In this document: in pieces, positions 21,285 through 30,888 of the stretch
Layout: every line of letters starts with the position of its first letter
Position numbering within the stretch: position 1 is the stretch's first letter
NCBI GenBank assembly: GCA_902594145.1
Contig: CACJLA010000003.1
Span: forward strand, 1-64,000
Reading direction: 5' to 3'
DNA: 64,000 bases
Source: an uncultured Alphaproteobacteria bacterium
GTDB taxonomy: Bacteria; Pseudomonadota; Alphaproteobacteria; HIMB59
Position numbers and translations under genes: made by a program
Notes under the pieces: model-generated
What the model saw: the letters and a program-made list of their open reading frames with translations, nothing else
Database searches by the model: none
What the model was told of the DNA's origin: nothing

Positions 21285-22603
21285 GTCGTCTCGTTTTTTG
21301 TGTCTTCTAAAACAATTCCTTGTTTAAATAGCTCATCTCTGATTTTATCAGCAAGTTCAAAGTCTTTATTGCTTTTAGCTATTTGTCGGCGAAATATCAT
21401 ATTTTCAATATATTCTTTATCAAGGTCTAAATCTTTTTTTAGAAAACTAGGATTTAAGCCCAATAGACTTAAGCCATTATTAAAATGAGCCAATAAGGCT
21501 TCATTATTACTATCTTTTTTCAAATTAGCTATAATTTGCTGCAATCTCATTAGTGCTTTTGGGGTATTTAAATCATCTAAAAGTGCACTGACAAATTCAG
21601 TGTCTAATTCTGAGCTTTCAACCTCTTGTATATAGTTTTCCCACTTATTTATAATGTTTTGACTATAGCTTAATAGGTCATTTGAAAAATCTATTGGTTG
21701 CCGATAATGGGTAGTTAAGAGAGAATATTTTAAAACAGTTGGGTCATATTTAGCTAACAAATCATTGACAATTGTTGTATTACCCAAAGATTTAGACATT
21801 TTTTCTCCCTTGAAGTTGATAAAGCCATTATGGAGCCAAAAGTTTGACATTTTTTTATCATGACAACATGTTGACTGAGCTATTTCATTTTCGTGGTGAG
21901 GGAATATTAAATCAATACCTCCAGCGTGAATATCAATAGTTTCTCCAAGTAATTCGGAAATCATAGCTGAACACTCTATATGCCATCCCGGTCTTCCACT
22001 TCCCCAAGGGCTATCCCAAGAGGGTTCATTTGTCTTTGATGGTTTCCAAAGAACAAAATCTTCAGGATTTTTTTTGTATTCAGCAACTTCAACTCTTGCT
22101 CCACTAATAATGTCTTTTATTGAAAACTTAGAAAGAGAGCCGTAATCTTTATATTTTTTAGCTTCAAATAATACATGCCCATTAGAAATATAAGCAAATT
22201 TTTTTTCAATGAGCGATGTTATCATTTCGATCATTTTTGAAATATAATTTGTAGCTTTTGGCTCATGAGTAGGAGATAAAATTGATAAAGAATTTAGATT
22301 TTGATGATATGTTTTTTGAGTAAGCTCAACCAACTGATCTGTCGTTATATTAAGCTCGTTTGCTTTATCTATAATTTTATCATCTATATCTGTGATATTT
22401 CTGACATAACATACTCTATCTTCTCCAAAAGTGAGTCTTAAAACTCTAAATAAAATATCAAAAATTATAATTGGTCTAAAGTTACCTATATGTGGATTAC
22501 TATAAAGCGTAGGTCCACAAGCATACATCTTAACCGACGATGAGTTGATAGGTATAAATTTTTCTTTTTTTTTAGTTAAGGTATTATAAAGATTAATATT
22601 CAT
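21269..22603 (-). CDS. cysS: Cysteinyl-tRNA synthetase
   Basis: Class I aminoacyl-tRNA synthetase, 444 aa, near the usual 460. The zinc Cys29 in ACGPT, the HIGH-like PHIGN (37-41), the zinc motif HIECSAM, and KMSKSLGN near residue 265 are all present. The HHENEIAQS element that recognises cysteine is intact. It overlaps gltX by 11 nt upstream and cimA by 16 nt downstream. Confidence 0.97.
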   Translation of the reverse strand: MNINLYNTLTKKKEKFIPINSSSVKMYACGPTLYSNPHIGNFRPIIIFDILFRVLRLTFGEDRVCYVRNITDIDDKIIDKANELNITTDQLVELTQKTYHQNLNSLSILSPTHEPKATNYISKMIEMITSLIEKKFAYISNGHVLFEAKKYKDYGSLSKFSIKDIISGARVEVAEYKKNPEDFVLWKPSKTNEPSWDSPWGSGRPGWHIECSAMISELLGETIDIHAGGIDLIFPHHENEIAQSTCCHDKKMSNFWLHNGFINFKGEKMSKSLGNTTIVNDLLAKYDPTVLKYSLLTTHYRQPIDFSNDLLSYSQNIINKWENYIQEVESSELDTEFVSALLDDLNTPKALMRLQQIIANLKKDSNNEALLAHFNNGLSLLGLNPSFLKKDLDLDKEYIENMIFRRQIAKSNKDFELADKIRDELFKQGIVLEDTKNETTWKKN

Positions 22604-23924
22604 CTAGAATTTTTCTTAATCCTTCAAGCCCAAAAAAATTATATAGATCTTTTACTGATGGGCCATTTTGGTTCCCAGTTAATATATAACGTGTATTAGT
22701 AAAAATATCTTTTTTTGAAAAGTTTTTGTCGAGATTCGTTATATGATTTACATATTCGTCAAAGCTTAAATTTGAAATTCCATTCAAATTCTTGATTAAA
22801 AGTTTTATAAAATCTTCTGAGGGTTTAATTTTGATTTCTCTTCTATTGATAATATTCCACAAATTTACAATATCCTCATATTTATCAACGTTCTGTTTAA
22901 TTAGCTCCCACTCTATTTCTGTTAAAGCTATCTTTTTAAGTTCAGGGAATTCTTTATTTAAGTTTTTGAGGCTCATTGATCTTAATGAATTTTTTTGGAA
23001 AAAATCGATTTTATGAATATCAATTTTAGGTAAATTTCTAGAAATATTTTCTAAGTTAAAATCTTTAAAATTATCATTTAATATGTTTTCAAAATCAAAA
23101 TCAGAGTTAAGACCAAGAGAATACAAATAAGAGAGTATGCTATTGACCGTGTAACCTTTTTTTTTAAATTGATTTAGTGAAATTGAGTCTAAATTTCTTT
23201 TACTTAGTTTTGTTCCATCTTCATTAAGCATTAATGGATTATGTCCAAGTGAAGGTAAATCAGAATTTAAACTTTTAAATAATTCTAGATGAATTGCTGA
23301 ATTAGTAAGATGGTCTTCGCCTCTTATAATATGTGATATATTCATATCTGTATCATCAACTACACTGGGGAAGTGGTAAAGGTAACTACCATCTGCCCTT
23401 CTTAAAACTGGATCGGATTGCGAAGCTAAGTCTACCTCTGTCTCTCCTTTTACCAAATCATTCCATTTAATTTTATTTTGTGAGAGCTTAAATCTCCAAT
23501 AGGGCTGATTACCGTTTGAAATTTTATTCTCTATGTCATCTTTAGATAAATTCAAAGATGATCTATCATAGATTGGGGGTTTACCAGCCTTTAGTAATAA
23601 TTTTTTTTTAATGTCTAAATCTTCCGAAGACTCAAAACATGGGTAAACTAATTTCAAAGAAATTAACTGATCAAAAAGTTCATTGTATCTATCAATTCTT
23701 TTACTTTGATAAAAAATTTCATCATAGTTGATTTTTAACCATTCTAAATCAGAAGCAATAGATTTTACATACTCATCTTTACTTCTCTCTTGGTCAGTGT
23801 CATCGTATCTTAAGATAAATTTACCATTATTTTTTTTTGAATATGCCCAATTTAAGAGACAAGATCTCATATTTCCAAGGTGTAAGTGACCTGTTGGGCT
23901 TGGTGCAAAACGCGTAACTATCAT
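22593..23924 (-). CDS. gltX: Glutamyl-tRNA synthetase
   Basis: 443 aa, class I synthetase: PSPTGHLHLGN (8-18) as the HIGH motif and KLSKRN near residue 240 as the KMSKS loop. The GEDHLTN motif is intact. Many alphaproteobacteria have two GluRS-like enzymes, one also charging tRNA-Gln; which kind this is cannot be told here. It begins one base after the stop of the nicotinate phosphoribosyltransferase and overlaps cysS by 11 nt. Confidence 0.95.
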   Translation of the reverse strand: MIVTRFAPSPTGHLHLGNMRSCLLNWAYSKKNNGKFILRYDDTDQERSKDEYVKSIASDLEWLKINYDEIFYQSKRIDRYNELFDQLISLKLVYPCFESSEDLDIKKKLLLKAGKPPIYDRSSLNLSKDDIENKISNGNQPYWRFKLSQNKIKWNDLVKGETEVDLASQSDPVLRRADGSYLYHFPSVVDDTDMNISHIIRGEDHLTNSAIHLELFKSLNSDLPSLGHNPLMLNEDGTKLSKRNLDSISLNQFKKKGYTVNSILSYLYSLGLNSDFDFENILNDNFKDFNLENISRNLPKIDIHKIDFFQKNSLRSMSLKNLNKEFPELKKIALTEIEWELIKQNVDKYEDIVNLWNIINRREIKIKPSEDFIKLLIKNLNGISNLSFDEYVNHITNLDKNFSKKDIFTNTRYILTGNQNGPSVKDLYNFFGLEGLRKILDEY

Positions 23925-25049
23925 TTAACTTTTTTTAAGTAGGTATTCTCTTGAAACTTTTACTCTAGAGGTATTACCGTATTTTATAATATCAGCTGTT
24001 GCATAAGTTTCTGACCACTTTTCTGGGAGGTAACTACCCGTTCCTATTATATCTATTGGGGCCTTTGCTAACGACATTGCTTTACATTTTTCGTTAGTAA
24101 ATCCACTAGATGCAATAATTTTAACCTTTTTAAAGCCAAAATTATCAAGTTGAGCTCTTAAATACCACAATGAAGCAGCTGAAACTCCTGGGCCAACTAA
24201 GTGTCTTAGCTCTTTATCAGATCTATAATCTTTTATTGATCCAGGCGCATGTTTTTCTAAGACTTCATAAGATTTTGAAGTATCAAGATTCTCAATAAAT
24301 CTTCCACTTGGTGTATCCAATCTAATCATTACTTTTCCAGCTTTAGACAGCTTATCAAAATAATTACATACTTGTATTGAGTCAGTAATTTCTTTGCCAA
24401 AATAATCTGGTAAAACAACTAAATCATTTTTTGGAAATGTTTGATGAAACATTTTTACTGCCTCAAGAGTAGATCCGGCATATCCTATTAGTGCGTGAGG
24501 CATTGTCCCTAATGCTTTGTTAGATTGAAAAAAATGTGAAGTTGCTTCAATAGAAGTTCCAATAAAACCTTTTGCTTTCTTTTTTTTTGCTGATTTAGAG
24601 CCAACTGATGCCGCATAGGACATTAATTCTGACATCTCTGAGCCTGCACAATGTCTTGCATCCATTGCTATAAAAGAGGTTTTAGGTAGGTCAAAACACA
24701 TTTGATATGCGTTTGCAGCTGCTATACAAGCAGGACCAATTTTTTGTAGAAGTAGAGTCTCTAGATCCACAATATGTTTAAACGAACCTCTTATGTAAAG
24801 TATTGGTTCGCCAGCTCCAAAGTGATCTCCCTCTTTAAAGTGACTTGAAGTTTTAACTTTTATACCTCTATCTTTAGATATTTGTTTTATCCAATTGATA
24901 GCTAATTTTAATGCTATGATACCCGGTCTACGAATAAAGATGGCATAAGTTACGTTTATGTCTCCATACTTTTGGATAATTTTTTTTGTTTTTAAAAAAT
25001 AATTATCGGTGTAATTATCTATTAAGTCTGAATTTGTTTTTTTATTCAT
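23925..25049 (-). CDS. pncB: Nicotinate phosphoribosyltransferase
   Basis: A 374-residue type II phosphoribosyltransferase of the NAD salvage pathway. Recognisable family elements are MDARHCAGSEMSE, GFIGTSIEATSHFF, the GTMPHAL active-site His motif, RLDTPSGR and the IIASSGFTNE loop. It should convert nicotinate and PRPP to nicotinate mononucleotide. It lies 14 nt after the DAHP synthase and abuts gltX. It is shorter than E. coli PncB and closer to the compact bacterial/archaeal form. Confidence 0.88.
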   Translation of the reverse strand: MNKKTNSDLIDNYTDNYFLKTKKIIQKYGDINVTYAIFIRRPGIIALKLAINWIKQISKDRGIKVKTSSHFKEGDHFGAGEPILYIRGSFKHIVDLETLLLQKIGPACIAAANAYQMCFDLPKTSFIAMDARHCAGSEMSELMSYAASVGSKSAKKKKAKGFIGTSIEATSHFFQSNKALGTMPHALIGYAGSTLEAVKMFHQTFPKNDLVVLPDYFGKEITDSIQVCNYFDKLSKAGKVMIRLDTPSGRFIENLDTSKSYEVLEKHAPGSIKDYRSDKELRHLVGPGVSAASLWYLRAQLDNFGFKKVKIIASSGFTNEKCKAMSLAKAPIDIIGTGSYLPEKWSETYATADIIKYGNTSRVKVSREYLLKKS

Positions 25050-25063
25050 AATGAATAAGAAAA

Positions 25064-26413
25064 CTAATTCATTTCACCGTTAGATAATAAGTCAGCTAGT
25101 AAAAATGAGAGTTCTAATGATTGATTTACATTTAACCTTGGGTCGCAAAAAGTATGGTATCTATCCCCTAAGTTTTCATCTTTAATATCATCAGGTCCTC
25201 CGACACATTCAGTTACATTTAAACCAGTTAATTCTAAGTGTACACCTCCTGAGATTGTGCCCTCAGATTTATGAATTTCAAAAAAAGATTGAATTTCTTT
25301 AAATATATTCTCAGTGGCTCTAGTCTTATAACCAGATTTGCTTGTAGATGTATTACCATGCATAGGATCGCATATCCATGTAAGGTTCACTCCAAGTTTA
25401 TTTATTTCTTTCAATAAATTAGGGAAGTTTGCATTAATTTTTTCTGCTCCCATTCTAATTATAAGTGTTAATCTACCACCTTCGTTTTCAGGGTTAAGTA
25501 TTTCAATATTTCTTTTTAAATCATCAACCGTTGTGGATGGTCCTACTTTTAAACCCAGAGGGTTCTTGATACCACTTAAATAATGTATGTGTGCTCCGTC
25601 AGGATCTCTAGTTCTGTCTCCTACCCACAAAAAATGAGAATTAACATTGTACCATTCCCCTGTCGTACTGTCTATTCTGGTAAAAGCCTGTTCATAAGGT
25701 AAAAGAAGAGCCTCATGACTGGTGTAAAAATCTGTTTCTCTTAGTTCTCTTGTATTTTTTTCATTTATACCACATGCGTTCATGAATTTAATACTGTCTG
25801 CAATTTTTTCAGATAATTCTTTAAATTTTTTTGTTGTGTCAAAATTATCAGCAAAGTCTAAATTCCATTTATTTAATTGTGTTAAGCTAGCAAAACCACC
25901 TTGAGCAAAAGCTCTTAATAAATTTAAAGTTGATGCTGAGTGATTATAAGCTCTAATCATTCTCTTGGGGTCTGGTTCTCTAGAGGACTCATTAAACTCA
26001 AATGAATTGATGATATCTCCTCTATAGCTAGGCAATTTTTGGCCATTTTTTTCTTCAAAGTCAGAACTTCTAGGCTTAGCGAATTGACCGCCCATTCTTC
26101 CTAATTTAACCACTGGTTTATTAGTAGCAAAAGTTAAAACAACAGACATTTGTAGTAGTAATTTAAAATTATCTCTAATTGTATTAGGATTTAATTCTTG
26201 AAAACTTTCAGCACAGTCACCACCTTGTAAATAAAAAGACTCACCTTTTTGGACTTGATGTATTTTAGATTTCAAAGATCTAGTCTCACCAGCAAATATT
26301 AAAGGAGGCATAGATGATAAATCGTTTATTACGGAGTCTAATTTGTTTTGATCGGCGTAAGCAGGCATTTGCTTAGCTTCAAATTTCTTCCAACTATCTT
26401 TGGTCCATTTCAT
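25064..26413 (-). CDS. 3-deoxy-7-phosphoheptulonate (DAHP) synthase, class II
   Basis: The plant-type (class II, AroA-II) DAHP synthase, 449 aa, joining PEP and erythrose 4-phosphate at the head of the shikimate pathway. The QGGDCAESF motif with the metal-binding Cys, GQFAKPRS, CDPMHGNT and GGVHLELTG are present, and SSDFEEKNG follows the PRS motif. It is unrelated in sequence to E. coli AroFGH. An unrecognised 423-aa gene lies 44 nt upstream and pncB 14 nt downstream. Confidence 0.95.
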   Translation of the reverse strand: MKWTKDSWKKFEAKQMPAYADQNKLDSVINDLSSMPPLIFAGETRSLKSKIHQVQKGESFYLQGGDCAESFQELNPNTIRDNFKLLLQMSVVLTFATNKPVVKLGRMGGQFAKPRSSDFEEKNGQKLPSYRGDIINSFEFNESSREPDPKRMIRAYNHSASTLNLLRAFAQGGFASLTQLNKWNLDFADNFDTTKKFKELSEKIADSIKFMNACGINEKNTRELRETDFYTSHEALLLPYEQAFTRIDSTTGEWYNVNSHFLWVGDRTRDPDGAHIHYLSGIKNPLGLKVGPSTTVDDLKRNIEILNPENEGGRLTLIIRMGAEKINANFPNLLKEINKLGVNLTWICDPMHGNTSTSKSGYKTRATENIFKEIQSFFEIHKSEGTISGGVHLELTGLNVTECVGGPDDIKDENLGDRYHTFCDPRLNVNQSLELSFLLADLLSNGEMN

Positions 26414-26457
26414 GAGGCAGAGATTATATTGTTATATATGTCAAATAAAAGAGATTA

Positions 26458-27729
26458 TTAAATTTTAGATTTAAAAGGCCAAATTTTAGAGATCTTTAAT
26501 TTAGGCAATGATGGTTGATAACCAGTAGCATAAAAATTATCAATACTAGATTGTTTATTATCTAAGTACTTTAAATTACTATCAGAAACATTACTTATTC
26601 CAATATTATCAACGATATCAACGGTAGTAATTAGACCATGATTATCTACGATATAATAACATTTATCTAAATTTAGATAATCGTATGAACTTTTGCTAAT
26701 TTGATAAGAATTCTTGATTAGGTTCTCTGAAAGAAGAATGACATTTTTTGTATTTTTAAGCTTGTATTTATCAGAAAGAATATACGTATCATCATTCTTA
26801 AGAATATCATGAATAAACTTTTTATTGTTAATTTTAATGTTTGGAAAAAAGGTACCTTTTGATAAATAACTTGGGTATTGGTTATCATCTATAATATTAG
26901 AGAAATAATTATTTTGTTTATTAAAATTATTATTAATTTCTAATACTTGATTTGAAAATATGTAACATTTATTAAATCTTAATAAAAATTTAAATATTAG
27001 TAATGATATAAATTTTGGAAAAAAATTATAAAAATTAAAAAAAAGAATATTAATATAATAATTATTATTATTACTAGAATTGTATGTAGACTTTTCATCT
27101 AACATATTTAAGCTTAAAAGATTAACTAGTTCAAAACATATACCTAAATAGGATTTATTTTTAATAGAAATATTTTTAGTATTATTATTCTCATAATATA
27201 TTGCTAAATTAGTCGGGACTTTGATTTTAATGAGATCGTTCTCTTGAATTTTTTTGTTAGTAATCTTTTTAACATATTTTTTTATAAGTGATAAATTTTC
27301 TGAAAAAAAATGTATTGTATTGTCATTAGGAAAAACAATATTAATTTTTTTATATTTTAAATTTGTAAAAATAGATGAGCAATATTTATGTTTAATATTA
27401 ATAATTTCAAATTTATAAAAGTTTCTGTAATCTGTTGTTTCAATTTTTATATCGGGATTGTTACTTTTAGAAGGGTAACTAATATCATTAATTAGATATA
27501 GTATTTGCTCCCCAGTTATGGGTTCTCTAGTAAATAACTTTGATTTATTAATAATACCGTATGTATCTAAAGTTACTGAGTTCAATATTTTTGAATTGCA
27601 CTTATCCTGAGGTATAAAAATACCCTCAGTGATATTTTTTTTTTCTGAGTTTAATGAAATTTTATGTTGGACACCAAAGTATGCTTCTATAACAGTAGCT
27701 AATATCTCATTATCTACTTCAATTTGCAT
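26458..27729 (-). CDS. Unrecognised 423-aa protein
   Basis: I cannot assign a family. The first 110 residues look the most ordered (start MQIEVDNEILATVIEAYFG; LFTREPITGEQ at about 65-75). The middle (about 190-280) is rich in Asn, Lys, Tyr and Phe, with runs such as SSNNNNYYIN, and contains a hydrophobic patch (about 225-250) that could touch a membrane. The C-terminus ends with several basic residues and SKIWPFKSK. No signal peptide or catalytic motif stands out. It sits 17 nt after glmS and 44 nt before the DAHP synthase, on the same strand, so it is likely expressed with them. Its length and continuous frame argue that it is a real gene. Confidence 0.7.
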   Translation of the reverse strand: MQIEVDNEILATVIEAYFGVQHKISLNSEKKNITEGIFIPQDKCNSKILNSVTLDTYGIINKSKLFTREPITGEQILYLINDISYPSKSNNPDIKIETTDYRNFYKFEIINIKHKYCSSIFTNLKYKKINIVFPNDNTIHFFSENLSLIKKYVKKITNKKIQENDLIKIKVPTNLAIYYENNNTKNISIKNKSYLGICFELVNLLSLNMLDEKSTYNSSNNNNYYINILFFNFYNFFPKFISLLIFKFLLRFNKCYIFSNQVLEINNNFNKQNNYFSNIIDDNQYPSYLSKGTFFPNIKINNKKFIHDILKNDDTYILSDKYKLKNTKNVILLSENLIKNSYQISKSSYDYLNLDKCYYIVDNHGLITTVDIVDNIGISNVSDSNLKYLDNKQSSIDNFYATGYQPSLPKLKISKIWPFKSKI

Positions 27730-27746
27730 AATTAATGTTTTTTGAA

Positions 27747-29543
27747 CTATTCAACAGTAACTGATTTAGCCAAATTCCTTGGTTGATCAATATCAGTTCC
27801 TTCATTAAGAGCAAAATAGTATGAAATGAGTTGAAGAGGAATAGTATAAATGAAAGGTGTGTCAATAAAGTTTTCTTTAGGAAGAAGCACATGATGGGTA
27901 TTTGTGGATTTATTAGAATTATTAATACTTGATAATATTATAACTTTTCCATTTCTAGCTAATATTTCCTCAGCATTAGAGATAGATTTTTCATATAGTT
28001 CATTGTTTGGGGATAAGCATATTGTTAATGATTTTTTATCAATTAACGCGATTGGGCCATGTTTCATTTCCCCTCCGGGAAAGCCCTCACTATGCATATA
28101 AGATATTTCTTTTAACTTTAAAGATCCTTCTAATGCAATAGGATATACAATATTTCTACCTATAAAATAACATGTATCAGATTGACTTAATTTTTTTGAA
28201 ATCTTTTTTGCATCAGGAGTAAAATCATTAATTAATTTTTTGAGTTTAGAGGGTAATAATTTTAAAATTTTCATATTTCTATTGTAATCTTTTATAGTTA
28301 TTGCATTAGTCAATTTTCCAATTTCAATTGATAAATTAGCTAGGCTCAAAATTTGACAAGTAAATGCCTTTGTGGAAGCTACACCAACTTCTTTCAAGGC
28401 ATATGTAGGAACAGTCACATCAGCCTCTCTTACCATGCTACTTTGCAAAGAGTTAGTAATTACTATTGAGAGGTGTTTGTTTTTTTTTACATACTTCAAT
28501 GCCATCAAAGTATCCATAGTTTCACCTGATTGAGATATAAAAATAAATAGTATTTTTTCTTCTCGATTTATTTTTTTATATCGAAGTTCAGAAGCTAATT
28601 CTGATGAAGTATCTAAATTAGTATATTTATTAAAATAATACTCTCCAATTAGGCAAGCATGATATGCGGTACCACAACCTACAAATATGACCTTTTTGTT
28701 TAAAAATAAATTTTTAAATTTACTTTCAAAATCATGAAAGAATTCCTCTGAGTAGTTTTTTTGAGTTGTTTTTAAAACATCTGGCTGCTCGTGTATCTCT
28801 TTAAGCATATAATGCTGGTATTTTCCTTTATCATAAGGATTTTGTTTAACTTCATTTTTTTCAAAAATAATTTTAGCTTTATTTATGCTAAATATTTTAG
28901 ATTGTTGTATTTTGATAATGTCACCATCTTTAAGATGATAAATTTTGTTACTATATTCTGTCAATATAGAGGAGTCTGAGCAGATAAAAGAAGAACCTTT
29001 ATTTTGAGAAAGAGCAATTGGACTTCCATTTTTTAATAAGTAAAAACAATTATTCTTTTTTATAAAAATAACAAAAGCAAAGTTTCCTTTAATAACAGAT
29101 TTAAAAACTTTTATGGCCTCATCTGGTTTTTGATATTTATTTAATAAATATGTAAGAAAATAAAAACTGATTTCAGTATCTGATTTTAGATTTTTTGGAA
29201 TTTCAACATATCTATTTTGAATTTTTTTATAATTTTCAATTATACCATTACAAACTAACGTAAGATCATCATTTGCAAATGGATGGGCATTATTTTTACT
29301 GACAACACCATGTGTTGCCCATCTAGTATGACCTATGACTCCATAAAAATTTTTATCTGATATGTTTTGAGATTTATTTTTTAGCACCGATATTTTTCCA
29401 ACACTTTTGATTGTTTTTATTCGATCTTTTGAGAATAGGGAAATACCTGCAGAGTCATATCCTCGATATTCCAATTTTTTTAAAATATTTATTGAATTAT
29501 TCTTTAAAGAAGTTGAATTTAAAATTCCGACTATGCCACACAT
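27747..29543 (-). CDS. glmS: Glutamine-fructose-6-phosphate aminotransferase
   Basis: Makes glucosamine 6-phosphate, the first step to UDP-GlcNAc. 598 aa against about 609 in E. coli. An N-terminal class II glutaminase domain with nucleophile Cys2 (MCGIVG) and RGYDSAG is followed by two SIS isomerase domains (ISQSGETMDTL; GGEMKHGPIALID) and the C-terminal PRNLAKSVTVE signature. It overlaps glmU by 1 nt, so the two enzymes are coupled; glmM of the same pathway is at 58660. No glmS ribozyme or leader fits between the genes. Confidence 0.97.
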   Translation of the reverse strand: MCGIVGILNSTSLKNNSINILKKLEYRGYDSAGISLFSKDRIKTIKSVGKISVLKNKSQNISDKNFYGVIGHTRWATHGVVSKNNAHPFANDDLTLVCNGIIENYKKIQNRYVEIPKNLKSDTEISFYFLTYLLNKYQKPDEAIKVFKSVIKGNFAFVIFIKKNNCFYLLKNGSPIALSQNKGSSFICSDSSILTEYSNKIYHLKDGDIIKIQQSKIFSINKAKIIFEKNEVKQNPYDKGKYQHYMLKEIHEQPDVLKTTQKNYSEEFFHDFESKFKNLFLNKKVIFVGCGTAYHACLIGEYYFNKYTNLDTSSELASELRYKKINREEKILFIFISQSGETMDTLMALKYVKKNKHLSIVITNSLQSSMVREADVTVPTYALKEVGVASTKAFTCQILSLANLSIEIGKLTNAITIKDYNRNMKILKLLPSKLKKLINDFTPDAKKISKKLSQSDTCYFIGRNIVYPIALEGSLKLKEISYMHSEGFPGGEMKHGPIALIDKKSLTICLSPNNELYEKSISNAEEILARNGKVIILSSINNSNKSTNTHHVLLPKENFIDTPFIYTIPLQLISYYFALNEGTDIDQPRNLAKSVTVE

Positions 29544-30823
29544 TATTTATTTAAATTGATTTTATTTTTCTGTTTTGATCTTGCTATAGAAAAGTAATTA
29601 CTTGGTATAGTTTTAGTGATGACAGAACCTGCTGCAATATAAGCCTTACTCCCTATTTTGACAGGAGCAATAATAGACGTATTTGATCCGATAAATGTAT
29701 TATCACCTATTTTGCATTTAAGTTTATTTTTTCCGTCATAATTACATGTAATTGTTCCAGCTCCAATATTACTATTTATTCCCACAGTAGTGTCTCCTAT
29801 GTAGCTTAAATGATTTACTTTTACTCCACTGGATAATTTTGATTTCTTAATTTCAACAAAATTACCTATTTTTACTTTATCTGCTAAGTCCACTTCGGGT
29901 CTTATTCTTGCAAAAGGACCAATAGAACAATTTCTACCTATTGATGAGTTTTCAATATAGGAGAATGATTTAACAATAGTTTCACTTTTGATATTTACAT
30001 TTTTTTTAATAACTACATTTGGTTCAATTATTACTCCAGGGGATATTTTTACATTGCACTCTATATATACTGTCTCAGGATGAATAATTCTCACACCACT
30101 ATCTGATAAATTTTTCTTGATAAAATTTTGAGATTGTATTTCTAACAAATTTAATTCTTTTAATGTGTTAGCACCCAATATCTCATTATCTTCATTCAAA
30201 AAAGCACTTATTTTAAGATTTTTGTTCAAACAAATATTTACTAAATCTGTTAAATAAAATTCATTCTTAATTTTATTTTTCTTAATTAATTCCAAATTTG
30301 TTAGAGCTTTTTTTGAAATAAGAAATATTCCAGTATTTATTTCTTTAATTAATTTCTCATCTTTTGAGCAATCATTTTCTTCGGTGATACTAATAAATGA
30401 TTTATTTTTCCTAATGATCCTTCCATATCCTTTTGAATTTTCTACATTTTGTGTAAGAACTGATAAATCGACTCTCGAGTTTACACCTTTTGAGAGAAAT
30501 TTAGAAAGTATCTTATAATCAAAAATAGGTGTATCAGCTAATGTTATTAAATAGTATTCAAATTTTTTATTATACTTATAAAACTGTTTCAAAGCTCCAC
30601 CTGTGCCATCAATAGGATCTTGAACAAATATACTATTATTGAAATATTTTTTATTATCTTTACTTGAAATAATAATTGTTTTTTTTATCTCTTTAATTTT
30701 TTTCAGTGCATCTATATTGAATTTTATTAACTCTTTACCGGATATTTTATGTAAAAATTTTGGTAAAGATGATTTAAATCTTTTACTTTTTCCAGCAGAA
30801 AGAATAATGGCGCATATATTCAT
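29543..30823 (-). CDS. glmU: Bifunctional GlmU (GlcN-1-P acetyltransferase / GlcNAc-1-P uridylyltransferase)
   Basis: 426 aa, slightly shorter than the usual 450-460. An N-terminal uridylyltransferase half and a C-terminal left-handed beta-helix (hexapeptide repeats from about 240) that carries the acetyltransferase site; SYIGDTTVG and GAGTITCNYDG are intact. The nucleotide-binding motif normally written LxxGxGTRM reads LSAGKSKRF here, with GT replaced by SK. It makes UDP-GlcNAc for peptidoglycan and lipid A. It overlaps glmS by 1 nt and is divergent from tsaC across a 65-nt AT-rich gap. Confidence 0.92.
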   Translation of the reverse strand: MNICAIILSAGKSKRFKSSLPKFLHKISGKELIKFNIDALKKIKEIKKTIIISSKDNKKYFNNSIFVQDPIDGTGGALKQFYKYNKKFEYYLITLADTPIFDYKILSKFLSKGVNSRVDLSVLTQNVENSKGYGRIIRKNKSFISITEENDCSKDEKLIKEINTGIFLISKKALTNLELIKKNKIKNEFYLTDLVNICLNKNLKISAFLNEDNEILGANTLKELNLLEIQSQNFIKKNLSDSGVRIIHPETVYIECNVKISPGVIIEPNVVIKKNVNIKSETIVKSFSYIENSSIGRNCSIGPFARIRPEVDLADKVKIGNFVEIKKSKLSSGVKVNHLSYIGDTTVGINSNIGAGTITCNYDGKNKLKCKIGDNTFIGSNTSIIAPVKIGSKAYIAAGSVITKTIPSNYFSIARSKQKNKINLNK

Positions 30824-30888
30824 AAAGTTGTAAAATAATATTAATTAATCTTAACTTAATACTAAAAATATATCTAATTATGTAAATT

